A DNA stretch of 64,000 bases from Dermatemys mawii (taxonomy: Eukaryota > Chordata > Testudines > Dermatemydidae), in the NCBI GenBank assembly GCA_007922305.1, contig ML677334.1:18154969-18218968 (forward strand), given 5' to 3'. Within the stretch, counting starts at the first letter, position 1. Each line of letters begins with the position of its first letter. A program made the translations under genes and the position numbers. The notes below the pieces were generated by a model, which was given only the letters and a program-made list of their open reading frames with translations, was not told the origin of the DNA and did not search any database. Positions 45,965-56,060 of the stretch are shown piece by piece.

Positions 45965-46290
45965 ATGAGACAAGGTGGGTGAGGTAATATCTTTTATTGG
46001 ATCAACTTGTGCTGTTGAGAAAGATCATCTTTCCAGTTTGCACAGTGCTCTTCTTCAGGTCCTGAAGAAGAACTCCATAGAATCAGAGAATATTAGGGCT
46101 GGAAGGGACCTCAGGAGGTCACCTAGTCCAACTCTCTGCTCAAAGCAGGACTAACCCCAACTAAATCAAGTGCAAGTTCTGTGCAAGTTCGGAAGCTTGT
46201 CGCTCTCGCCAACAATAGCTCGTCCAATAAAAGATATTGCCTCACCTGCATTCATTCTCTAATACCCAGGGACAAGCACAGCCGCAACAC
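45965..46290. mobile_element. PLE-derived hairpin element
   Basis: The left arm GAGGTAATATCTTTTATTGG onward and the right arm CCAATAAAAGATATTGCCTC are inverted partners. The centre has CTTCTTCAGG/CCTGAAGAAG. It ends with GGGACAAGCACAGCCGCAAC, an eroded version of the terminus of the PLE copies at 2035 and 6839. A CR1 end (46076-46170) is inserted on one side of the loop. No coding sequence. Confidence 0.65.
46076..46170 (-). mobile_element. CR1 LINE 3' end, antisense, nested
   Basis: CATAGAATCAGAGAATATTA, then GGGCTGGAAGGGACCTCAGG and AGGTCACCTAGTCCAACTC, is the reverse complement of the classic amniote CR1 3' end, with the ATTCTATG-type terminus at the left edge. It interrupts the PLE hairpin. 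Confidence 0.82.
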
Positions 46291-46422
46291 TGCATACAAC
46301 ATTGTTGTACGTGGCAGGCAAATCTGCTCCAGACGGCTACACCCACTACTGCTTCCCAGTTGGCTTAGCCATTTTCTGTACTGAGGTTCTATGAGAGTAT
46401 GGTAAGGGCTAGATGGTGAAGA

Positions 46423-46450
46423 CGTGTGTGTGTGTGTGAGAGAGAGAGTG
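46423..46450. repeat. (GT)n(GA)n microsatellite
   Basis: A GT run immediately followed by a GA run. Confidence 0.9.
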
Positions 46451-47400
46451 TACACATAAGAGGGTACAAAGGGCTCCTCTTCTGCACATGGGGTGGCAAC
46501 CCTGCCGCCGTGCTATGCTTGGATTGACCAAAAGGCTTCAGCAGTCAATCAAAACATGGACAGTCAGCTTCCAAAGATATAATGGTTAATTTAAGTACAT
46601 CATAGCCCACATGATGCATAGAAAACCCGGATCAAAATTTTACTTCTTCATTTGCTCCGAACTGTGGATCCACCTTATTCGCAAGCAATAATTCTAGAAG
46701 AATGAAAACAAAAGCCTGGTTCCAAACCCTATAAAAATTACAATGTCCCAAATGAATAATCTGTTAAAGAATGTCTAGGATAATATTATGTAAAGGCTGA
46801 TGTCTGTTATTACTGCAGCATTTGCCCTATATCCTGTCCTCATGCTGATCATTGTAACAGCCTTCATGGCTTTGGGTCGGGAGGAGCTGTCACTCCTGTC
46901 AAAAGAGATTTCATAATGAACTTGCCATGGGCATTTGACTGATGTGTCAGAAGTGCCCAAAGAAGTATGAAGGAGGTGACTTTTGCCATTCCAGAACAAA
47001 GTGCGGGTAATTAATAGTGCAAATGTGTAAAGGGGACAGCTGTGGAAATGCTTTTTCTTTTGACACTGAGTCTACACTGTTAAAAAAACAAACTAACCAA
47101 TCAGTGCTTATGCTGCCATTCTGTGCTTTTCATCTTAGTCTGGCCTAACATTCTTCCAACATCTTCTGTTGAATTTGCTTAGTCTGCAAGCATTAAATCT
47201 ATAGTGCCAGCCAGCCATTGGTCCAGCAATGTTTATGAGACCACTGGAGCAAACTGGATTTTATTCCTTCCATTCCACTCACCCCATCCCTTCATCCTCC
47301 TCAGGGAAATACCCCTTTGCCTAATGTGTCAGCAAAATGGTATTTCAGTGTCAATGCCCCAAAAGAAATTATTGCTTAGTTAGGAGAGTCAAATTTTGTT
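46451..47400. other. Unassigned non-coding DNA
   Basis: No supported feature. A 74-codon minus frame at 46775-46999 has no domain. Confidence 0.45.
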
Positions 47401-47402
47401 CC

Positions 47403-47549
47403 TTACCTGTAAATGGATATTCTGGGAGAACAGCGTGGTCCAGTGCTGATGGGGTACTCTTTTGTCCTCCCAGGTAGACAAGTTGATTTCAAAGATGAAC
47501 TGAGTGCACCATTCTGAAGCATCTTGTAAAAAATCCAATTTACAGGTAA
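47403..47549. repeat. Short inverted repeat pair
   Basis: TTACCTGTAAATGGAT (47403-47418) and ATCCAATTTACAGGTAA (47533-47549) are inverted copies differing by one base insertion, enclosing about 115 bp. This resembles the 'cttacctgtaa' termini that I associate with a dispersed turtle retroelement, but the identification is weak. Confidence 0.5.
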
Positions 47550-49304
47550 AAGAAAAACATTTCCTTTTCTGTTGAAGCTCCCCAATCCAGAAATGAAGTT
47601 CTCAGTCTAATTCCAGAGGGGAACCTTCCTAGTTCATGGGAGGCCTGTGATGAACAGTCAATAAACTTAGTTATGCTTGTCTTAAACCACAACTCTCAGA
47701 ACCCCATCACTTGAGAGCCATATCCGAGGAGGTAGTATCATGAACATGTATGGACTGGATGCCAGATGGTCTAATGGATTTCCAGTGCTGAGACACTGAC
47801 TTGGAACTCTGGCTGCCAAGGACTGAGGTCAGGAGGAGGGAATAATGGACAAGAGCGCCCTGACAAAGATGGCTGGGGAGACAGACTGCAATTTTTCCAA
47901 TTTTATTTTGTTTGCTTGTTTTTCTAAAAGGAAAATAACTCCTTTTTTGATCCAAGCAAAATTCAGGGTCTAGTGGTTGGTTCAGTTTGGAATAAGAAAT
48001 TGATGTTGGAGGCAGGCATTTCTGTAATGGAATCCCATTTATTCATAAAGAATATACAAAATCCTGTTTTTCTGAGCATAGCAGGAATCAAACAACTGCA
48101 GGCAGTTTCTTGACTCATGGTTCTTAGCCCTTTTCCAAACAGCACTTAGCCCAAAAATTCTCTATAGGATTTTCTCAGGGCCACTTTCCCTGTGTTCTGA
48201 CTTTCTGCTCCTTCTCTGTGTCCTTTTGTGATGTTTATTACAGCTTCTCACACCCATATAGACACACGCAGCTCCACCAATCAATGCCCCAGTACTTGCA
48301 TTTGCTATGTCAATCTCCAGGGAAACCCTCTGGGCTCCATGGTTCAGCTTCTACTCACGTCTTGCCATATACCTGGGCTTTGGGTGATGCTTTCTATTCT
48401 TTCAACTATCTGGTGCCAGAAAGAAGCTTAATGGTTTCTTACAACTGAAAGATGAAATGAAAGGCCTCTTAAATGAAAGAGCAGCAGTTACCTCCACCAG
48501 CATCAATGAGGTTTCACCCAATCTGTACCCGTAACAAAGCATCCCGGTAATGAGGTGACAATGATTTGAAGGTTACAATATCTTCACACCATGTTAAGGC
48601 CTTTGCCAGGTGTTTGATGAATTTTTAGAGTCACCTGAAATCCAATGAACTGTGTGATGTTCCTAACTCCAAGCAGGCTGCACTTCAAAATCAAGCATCC
48701 TCACTTCTAAGGGATAAGGACATGAAAGTCTTTTGACTTGGTGTAAATAAGACCAGGGGAAGTAACCATGTATGGACTTGCTGAGCCAAGATTTTTTTTT
48801 TTTTTTTTAAGGATGCTATATGGCAATGAAAGGTGATAAAATCTAGAGATCACACGTATAGAATTTGGAGGGTGCAGAAATCCTATTGAGGAACATACAG
48901 GGGGAGGGAAGGATGAAATTAACCTTGTAATTGGAGGGAGTAAGACAATGTCTATCAAAAACTAGATTTTGCTAATATTTTCTCCTTTTTCTTAGTACTA
49001 ATGCTCATAGTGGACACTTTGCTTTAGCCCCCAATCCTGCAAACGCTTACCTACATACATCAATCCTTGATCAATGTATTATCATAAAGAACCAAAAGCT
49101 GTTGGGTTTTTTGCTTGTCTGTTTTTCCTTGGAAATATCAAGAATGTCAATTTCATCTTCCCTTTTGTTTGTGCTGGAGAACTCTATGGAGGAGTCAGAA
49201 AGATATGGTGGCACCTTTTGCACTCTATCATTGAATGGCTAGTGGTATTGGATTCTCTCCCAAGATTTTGATTCGAACAGCTGTTACCAAAATTAAATAA
49301 AGAG
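47550..49304. other. Unassigned DNA with a poly-T run
   Basis: A run of about 18 T lies at 48791-48808. No gene or TE end was recognised. Frames up to 83 codons lack domains. Confidence 0.45.
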
Positions 49305-49735
49305 CAAAGAATTTTAAATTAGGAGATTTCAGAAGTTTAATCTAGTTAGTTTATCAAAGAGAAGGCTAAGAGGTGTTTTGATGACAGTCTATTAGTATCT
49401 ACTCAGGGAAAAGATTTCTGACAGGCTCCTTAATCTTTCAGAAAAGGCATAAGATTGATTGGTTGAAAGATGAAGCTAGTAAACTTCAAACTGAAAATAA
49501 GGTGCATATTTTTAAGGGTGAATGTAATTAACCGTTGAAACAACTTACCAAGGGACATGGTTGACTCTATCACTTGAAGTCTTTAAATCAAGATTGGATA
49601 TCTTTCTAAAAAGTATGCTTTAGCCCAAATAGAAGTTATGGGCTGGATGCAAGAATAACTGGGATAAATTTTTTGTTATACAGGAGGTCAAACTAGATGG
49701 TCAGACTGGGCCATTCTGGCCTTAAAATCAACGAA
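49305..49735 (+). mobile_element. CR1 LINE 3' end
   Basis: Eroded coding and 3' UTR blocks in canonical order: ATTGATTGGTTGAAAGATGA, CTTCAAACTGAAAATAAGG, TGTAATTAACCGTTGAAAC, TCTTTAAATCAAGATTGGAT, and a final GGAGGTCAAACTAGATGGTC with TTCTGGCCTTAAAATC. 5'-truncated, no intact protein. Confidence 0.85.
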
Positions 49736-50755
49736 TAAACAATCTTACTAAAAGAGTCACTTCCCCATATAATTAATGAAATTCCACTTGGTATTTATTG
49801 TCATAAATTTACTAATTCACTAGTTGCCTGTACAAATGATGGACAAAACTACAATTTCGAATACAAGAAACAAGTGGGGGGAAAGCACAAAGCTTCTCCC
49901 CCACATAGGCCTTCTTTGTACATCAGAAAGCAGCAACAAGGGCTTGTGCCTATCTCCAGCCCTTTACAGATCATCTTTAAATAGAGAGAGAATGCATCCT
50001 CTCCATCAGACATTAGCTCCTGCTTCTGTAATCTTCAATTTGGCTTAATTCCATAATATGAGTTTGGTTCTTTTAGGTTTTTGTTTTTGTATGCTGCTAG
50101 TGCCACTTTGTTGCATTGCTCCTTATTGAGTGGGTGAGCCTTTTTCTACTAAAAAAAAATCAATAAATATTTAATTCAAAAAATACAGGAGGTGTTGAGT
50201 AAAATTTATGGCATTTAAAATAAAATTTTATAAAAGTAAAATTTAAAATAAAGGTAAAAGGCCGTGCTGTGCTTGTAGGCTTTCTAAATAAGAGTCAGTG
50301 GTGGAAAAAATCCCTTTTGGGCAAACATAACAAAGGAAACTAGGGACCTTAGACTTCAAACACAGTAATAAAATACAGAAATCTTAGTCAAGCCACCATT
50401 AAGGTTGAGCATTTAAATGCACAGAAGTCAGAGGAAGGAAAGTTCCTCTGGCAATATTGACTGGGAATTATTGCATATAGTATTATTGATTATGCAATTA
50501 TATTTATGCAGTGATATATATTTGTATTGTGACCAAGTTACTGAAGACAGCTGTTTCTTTTAATGGAAGGTGCTTTTATGTACCTTTAAGGCATGAATAA
50601 TGTAATTTACTTCATCAGCAAATGCTGAAAATTGAGAAAAACATAGCATTTATGAAAGTCGTAAAGCCAGTTATGTGTAGTCTTATCCATGGCCAGGTGA
50701 TAACTAGATGCTATCCCAGACCCTACATTTACAATAAAACTGTATCTGACCTAAC
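49736..50755. other. Unassigned AT-rich DNA
   Basis: No gene supported. Poly-A/T-rich patches occur near 50152-50250. Confidence 0.45.
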
Positions 50756-50760
50756 CCTAC

Positions 50761-51344
50761 TGTGATGGGGTGTACAAATGCCACACTGGGCAACAATGGG
50801 TTACGGGATTATTTTGGGTTCTGCCAGCCCCGCCCTGTCATACCTGCAGCAAATGCTCCATCTGCTGGAAGAATTAAAAGGCAGGGAATTAGCTCCTTTG
50901 GTTGGCAGAACTGAAGGTGAGCAGACCTCAGCTCCAGCAGAGGGAAGCCTAAGACTCTGATACAGCTGCCCAAAGGGACCCTCCTGCGGGAAGGGAGGAC
51001 CCACCCTGGAGACTACCAGAGAGGGAAGTATCCAGTGGATCTGGGACATTGGTAACCCGCTCTTACTATTATGATTTGGGGTTTCCCATCTTATCTATTA
51101 TGGTTTGGGTTCCCCATCAGGGGAAAGCCTTGGACTAAGATGACCCTTGGGGGAGAGAGAGGAAGAGGCCAAAGGAGGACAGCCTTAAGCAGTCTTAATT
51201 ACAAGACTACTGGTAGCCCAAAGGGCCCTGGGTTGAAGCCTGGTGGAATAGAAGGGGCTGGGCTCTCCTCCCTGCAACCCCCTTGGCAGTCAGGAGCTGC
51301 AGCTGTGACCACTAGGCTATGCACCCCAAGCGAGGACCATTACA
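50761..51344 (+). mobile_element. Solo LTR with 5-bp TSD
   Basis: Starts TGTGATGGGGTG and ends GACCATTACA (TG...CA). It is flanked by perfect CCTAC duplications at 50756-50760 and 51345-51349. A weak TATA-like ATTAAAAGG near 50874 supports plus orientation. No internal retroviral sequence or second LTR. Its start resembles the LTR at 2762, suggesting related families. Open frames of 60-102 codons within it are incidental. Confidence 0.78.
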
Positions 51345-51691
51345 CCTACCTTCCTGCCAGTAATCTCCTGGGAAAATAATCTCTAGATTTTTTACTGAGC
51401 CTTTAGCATCCCAGATCCATGCCCTAGCCATCTGCTCCCTATTCCATTTGTAACTAGGGCTGTCAAGTGATTAAAAAATGAATTGCGATTAATCATTCTG
51501 TTAAACAATCATAGAATACCATTTATTTAAGCATTTTTGGATCTTTTCCACATTATCAAGTATAGATTTCCATTACAACACAGAATACAAAGCGTACAGT
51601 GCTCACTTTATATTTTTATTACAAATATTTGGATTGTAAAAAACAAAAGAAATGGTACTTTTTCAATTCACCTAATACAAGTACTGTAGTG

Positions 51692-52059
51692 CAGGGGTTT
51701 CCAAACTATGGTCTGGGGGCCGGATCCGGCCCATGGCGTTGATTTGTCCAGCCCCCAACCCCAGCTGAGCAGGCACATGGAGAAGCCCCTCGCGCGAGCT
51801 GTTGCTGGCGGCCCCATGTGCAGAGGGGTGAGTGCCCCCGCAGTGTGGCTGGAGGAGCAAAGCGGGGGTGAGGTCGCGGCAGCGGCAGGGCTGGAGGAGC
51901 AAAGGGGTGAGTTCCCCTGCGGTAAGGGCAGAGGAGCAAAGGGGGGGGGGGCAGCAACAGCATAGCTGGAGGAACAAAGGGAGGGGCTGTGGCAGCAGCC
52001 CGCAAAGCCCCTTCAGAAATCTAATATGGCCCTCTTCTCAAAAAGTTTGGAGACCCCTA
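51692..52059. mobile_element. hAT-type MITE nested in the hAT remnant
   Basis: Starts CAGGGGTTTCCAAACTATGG and ends AAAAGTTTGGAGACCCCTA, imperfect inverted termini. The flanks CTGTAGTG (51684-51691) and CTATAGTG (52060-52067) are an 8-bp TSD with one mismatch. The 368-bp GC-rich interior includes a G-run near 51940-51949. Frames up to 101 codons here are incidental. Confidence 0.8.
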
Positions 52060-52101
52060 CTATAGTGTGATCTATTTATCATGAAAGTTGAAGTTACAAA
52101 T

Positions 52102-52742
52102 TGTGACAGAGTCAGACCAGAAGGATATAGGAGAGTGCTGGAAGGCAGGTATATTAGTCTCAGGATGTGCAGGTCCCTGTTCCCTGGATAGCCAAACAAA
52201 GGCTACTCCGGGCCAATTTAGAACCTTCTAGAAAGCAGTAGAAATAGCTAGCCTAATTGGGACACCTGAAGCCAATCAGGGACTGGCTGAAACCAGATAA
52301 AAACCTCCCAGTTAGTCAGGTGGGTGTGGGTGTCAGGAGCTGTGAGGGGAAGTTGTGCTGTTGGTGAGACTGAGTGGTGGACAACATATCATCCAGAAGG
52401 AAGGAGATCCTGAGGTAAAGGTGAAGTGGGGTTTGAAGAAGCAGAGACTGCTGTGGGGAAGTAGCCCAGGGAATTGTATTGTGTTTTGTGCCTAAAAGGT
52501 CAGCCATCTTAGCTGATACTATTAGGGTCCCTGTGCTGGAGTCCGGAGTAGAGGGTGGGCCCGGGCTCCCCCCCTTTTCCATCTTCCATACTGGCCTGTG
52601 ATGAAGGTAACTCACTAGGCGGTGACTCTTGCCAATTATACTGAGAAAGGGAGGTCACTCTGGGGCCTAGATGAATTTCTGAGGCTCCTAAATCTGCCAG
52701 GAAATGCAGGACCCACAAGTACAAACTTGGAGCTCTGTCACA
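52102..52742 (+). mobile_element. Solo LTR nested in the hAT remnant
   Basis: Starts TGTGACAGAG and ends CTCTGTCACA, a perfect 10-bp inverted terminus with TG...CA. It is flanked by AAAT at 52098-52101 and 52743-52746. The hAT sequence reads continuously across the site once the LTR and one AAAT are removed. A TATA-like GATAAAAACC lies near 52297. No internal genes. A 4-bp TSD is within the retroviral range. Confidence 0.82.
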
Positions 52743-52849
52743 AAATGTAGAATTGTGTGCAAAAAACTCTGCATTCAAAAATACAATGTAAAACTTTAGA
52801 GCATAAAAGTCCACTCAATCCTACTTCTTGTTCAACCAATGACTCAAAC

Positions 52850-52951
52850 AAGTTTGTTTACATTTGCAGAAGATAATGCTGCTCATTTCTTGTTTATAAT
52901 GTCACCTGAAAGTGAGAACAGGCATTTGTGTGGCACTGTTGTAGCCGGCAC
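52850..52951 (-). pseudogene. hAT transposase C-terminal dimerisation fragment
   Basis: Minus-strand translation with in-frame stops gives VPATTVPHKCLFSLSGDIIN, then KK, a stop, and AALSSANVNKLV. This is the hAT C-terminal signature 'PA(S/T)(S/T)VP.ER.FS..G.I...KR..L...NV..L'. In the usual 'cERlFS' the Glu-Arg pair is replaced, and a stop falls after NKK. It is the C-terminal end of a ZBED/Ac-type transposase, clearly inactive. Confidence 0.78.
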
Positions 52952-53108
52952 TACACGTTATTTACATGCCAGATGCATTAAAGATTCATATATATCCCCT
53001 GATGCTTCAACCGCTGTTCCAGAAGATGTGTCCATGCTGATGATGGGTTCTTCTCAATAACAATCCAAAGCAGAGCAGACCAATGCATGTTCATTTTCAT
53101 CATCTCAG

Positions 53109-53306
53109 TCAGAGCCACCAGCAGAAGGCTGCCATTTTTTTTTTTATTTTTTTTTGTGGTTTGGGTTCTGTAGTTTCCGCATCAAAATGTTGCTCTTTTA
53201 AGACTTCTGAAAACATTCTCCACACCTCATCCCTGTCAGATTTTGGAAGGGACTTCAGATTCTTAAATCTTGGGTTGAACGCTGTAGCTATCTTTAAAAA
53301 TTTCAC
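53109..53306 (-). pseudogene. hAT transposase internal fragment
   Basis: The open frame reads MKFLKIATAFNPRFKNLKSL, then PKSDRDEVWRMFSEVLKEQH and DAETTEPKPQKK. The pattern 'iAtalDPRfK.l..lp' is a hallmark of the hAT catalytic region; here the usual Asp before PRFK is Asn. It precedes the C-terminal fragment in the sense direction. The frame ends in a poly-Lys run produced by a slipped A/T tract (53136-53157). Confidence 0.75.
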
Positions 53307-53541
53307 ATTAGTATCCTTGTTTTGTCAAATCTGCAGTGAAAGTGTTCTTAAAACTAACAACATGTGCTGGGTTATCACTCGAGACTGCTATAACATGAAA
53401 TATATGGCAGAATGTGGATAAAACAGAGCAGGAGACATACAATTCTCCACAAAGGAGTTCAGTTTAATTTAAGGAACTCATTAAATTAACAAATTTAATT
53501 AACGCATTATTTTTTAATGAGCATCATCAGCAAGGGAGCAT

Positions 53542-54015
53542 GTTCAGCTTAGAAAACAGATTACTAAAGGGTAGATGAGGGCAAAGTATGATAGAGGCCT
53601 ATAAAATCAGGCAAGGTGTGGAGAATGAGGGTCACCTCATAAAATGACTAGGCTGCAATTGTAAAACAAACAAAAGGAAGTACTTCTTCACAGAGCCTGT
53701 GGAACTCAGTGTCAGTGGATGTTGTGAAGGCCAAAAGTATAACAGGGTTCAAAAACAGATTTAGATAAGTTAATGGAGAGTAGGTCCATCAGTGGCTGTT
53801 GGACAAGTTCAGGGATTCAACCCCAATTTCTGGGTGTCCCTAAATCTCTGACTGCCTGAAGCAGAGTCTGGATGAGAGGAAATGGATCACTTGAGAATTG
53901 CCCTATTCTTTTCCTTCCCTCTGAAGCATCTGGGACTGACCTCGGTCAGAGACTGAATACTGGGCTACATGATTATTGTCTGACCCAGTATGGTCAGTCT
54001 TATGTTCTTATGAGC
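53542..54015 (+). mobile_element. CR1 LINE 3' end
   Basis: Starts with TTCAGCTTAGAAAACAGATT (the 'fsLekRrlrgdmievyki' coding region in eroded form). Then GGATGTTGTGAAGGCCAAAA, TATAACAGGGTTCAAAAACA, TCTGACCCAGTATGGTCAGT and the end CTTATGTTCTTATGAG. This is a classic amniote CR1 3' end, 5'-truncated and without intact coding sequence. Confidence 0.87.
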
Positions 54016-55009
54016 TTAACTGCTTCTTACATTTATCCTGAATGAAGAGTACTATCATGCCCACCAGTTTCAGTGAGGTTTCACCTAATATCCATCATAA
54101 TAATAAGGGTTTGTACTAACATGCCTCTTAACAGAGATCTCAGCAGTGTTAAAATAAAACTTCCCAAATGCATGGAATATATTGACTAGTTTATATGAAG
54201 TCACTGAAAAGGTTTTGCAAGTTTATGAAGATAGAGTATGTATTATTGTATCTGTTGGTGTTGGAGATGGAAGTCAAAGTCTTACAGAGCACTGCAGTGT
54301 GTTATTAACAGTGTTATAGGCAATATGGAGGTACAAAGGAATACACCAATCTTCCCCCTTAACTTCTGATTTCTATGCTTTAAAGAGTTTTGGTGGATGG
54401 GATGTGTCCTGCCACAACCTTAACTGTCACTAAATGTAGTTTTTGTTTCATAATTGTTGCCATATGTACTCTAAAGCCAAAGAAGAACATTTCTGCCCAG
54501 TCTGAAGAAAAATTCTCACTATTTTTGAGCTCCAGAAAATGAAAAATGAACTAGATTTGAAAAGTTGACTTTTGTCTAATATTTCTCTCTGTCTCTCTTT
54601 CCCCAACACTGCTCTTCAGCTCAAAAACAATTTCTTCCACTCGTCAAACTTACCAAGGAGGTGCAGCTATAGGGAAACATGCACCAGCTATAATTGACAA
54701 AAAATATCTGGCAATTAAGCAAAGCTATTAACAATATTCATGACAGATCGTTTGGAGCCAGCCTAGGCCAATTGGTAGAGAGAAGGTTCAAGCTGCTGAA
54801 AATGAAATGATTGGATTTGAAAAGCACTCAGCAGCCCAGGCAATTGTCCAATCACCCTCAGTGGAAATAGTGTTTGGCCAACATTGAATTGCATTCTAAA
54901 CTTTTGTGGTTCCAGGATAGAAACATTCATACTAGAAATGGGAAAATGTGGTTCAAACTTTAACTGCCTGCTTAAAACTTCAAACCACAGGTGACATCTT
55001 TATGAGTTG
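54016..55009. other. Unassigned non-coding DNA
   Basis: No TE end or gene recognised. Confidence 0.45.
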
Positions 55010-55265
55010 CCAGGGGGGTGCTTGATCCCCACTCTGCCCTAGGCTCCACCCACATTCCGCATCCTCCGCTAAGCATGCCCCACCCTCACTCCTTACCCAA
55101 CTCCCCAGTGCCTCTTGCATGCTGCTAAATAGCTGATCCATGGCTGGCAGGAGGCTCTGGGAGGGAGGTGGGATTTGCTGATTGGCGGGGCCAGCAGCAG
55201 GCAGAAGGTGTTGGTGGGAGGGGAAGGCACTGAGCCGCAGAGCTACCAGTGGAACACTCATGGTG
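55010..55265. repeat. GC-rich interspersed repeat
   Basis: C-rich first half (CCACCCACATTCCGCATCC, GCCCCACCCTCACTCC) and G-rich second half (GGGAGGGAGGTGGGATTTGC, TGATTGGCGGGGCCAGCAGC) around a central block with TAGCTGATCCATGGCTGGCA. I recognise this as a dispersed GC-rich repeat of the hAT-MITE type, but no TIR or TSD is defined. The 93-codon minus frame is incidental. Confidence 0.5.
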
Positions 55266-55693
55266 TTGGCAGTTATGCCTCAAATATCTTAGCAGATCAG
55301 CCCTTTATAAACAATATTACTGGCTGAAATCTGAGAAATACTATGCATCTGCAACACACATTTCAATCAATAGGAGCAGCAGCTTCTCAGCACCTTACAA
55401 GATCTGACCTGTTAATACTCCTTCGTATCACTGCCATCTGGAGCTGACCAGAGAAAAATTCTTTGTCTTTGCAACTTTTGAGGTCTCATAATTGGTTTAT
55501 ATTCCACAGTGGGACACTGGCTTGGAAGGTGGGAAGCCCAAATTCCTTGCTGGGACAGGAACAGACTCTCAAACTCTGTCAAAACAAATTTATCTCTGCA
55601 AAGTGCTTTGGCTTTGACAATACACCAAAAATGTTCTGACCAGCTCTCCTGACGTCTGAAACACAATTTAAAATGAGAGTCAAGGCGAGTGAG

Positions 55694-55870
55694 ATAGCAT
55701 AAACTTCTGTTGGTTAGAGAGACAAGCTTTTAAGCTACATAGAGATAAAGACGAGCTCTCTGTTGCTCAAAAGCATTTCTAACAAACAGAATTTGGTCCA
55801 ATAAAAGATATTACCCCAACCACCTTGTCTCTCTGATATCCTAGGACTGACACACTACAACAGCACAGAA
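55694..55870. mobile_element. PLE-derived hairpin element
   Basis: AACTTCTGTTGGTTAGAGAG then ACAAGCTTTTAAGCTAC form the left arm. CTCAAAAGCATTTCTAACA and AACAGAATTTGGTCCAATAA form the inverted right arm, followed by AAAAGATATTACCCCAACCA. It ends CTAGGACTGACACACTACAA, matching the terminus at 46266-46285. Same class as 45965-46290. Non-coding. Confidence 0.65.
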
Positions 55871-55914
55871 AACAGAATTTAAAATATACTTTGCCAACTT
55901 TGGAAGACATCTTA

Positions 55915-56060
55915 ATTATGGCACATGCTTAACTTCACGTGCACAAGCAGTCCTTTTAAAATTTACCAAGGGCTTAATCCTGTCTCATTGGAAGTCAATG
56001 GGACTGTCACCATTGACTTCAATGTTGCTTATAGTTAAGCACATGCGTAAGTGCTTTGCT
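55915..56060. repeat. Foldback interspersed repeat
   Basis: TGGCACATGCTTAACTTCAC and ATAGTTAAGCACATGCGTAA are inverted, around AAGTCAATGGGACTGTCACC and ATTGACTTCAATG. Same class as 5008-5140 and the split repeat at 895-1676. Confidence 0.65.

Larger units (their letters stand above)
51446..53541 (-). mobile_element. hAT transposon remnant carrying two later insertions
   Basis: The left end is AGGGCTGTCAAGTGATTAAA, with GCGATTAATCATTC just inside. The minus strand encodes two hAT transposase fragments (53109-53306 and 52850-52951), with the non-coding 3' part between them and the left end. The body is cut by a MITE (51692-52059) and a solo LTR (52102-52742). At the right it stops without a recognisable TIR where a CR1 end begins, so that side is truncated or rearranged. 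Confidence 0.78.

Noticed and set aside
53083..53421. 112-codon plus-strand frame
   Set aside because: Antisense to the hAT transposase fragment; the transposase signature is on the minus strand.
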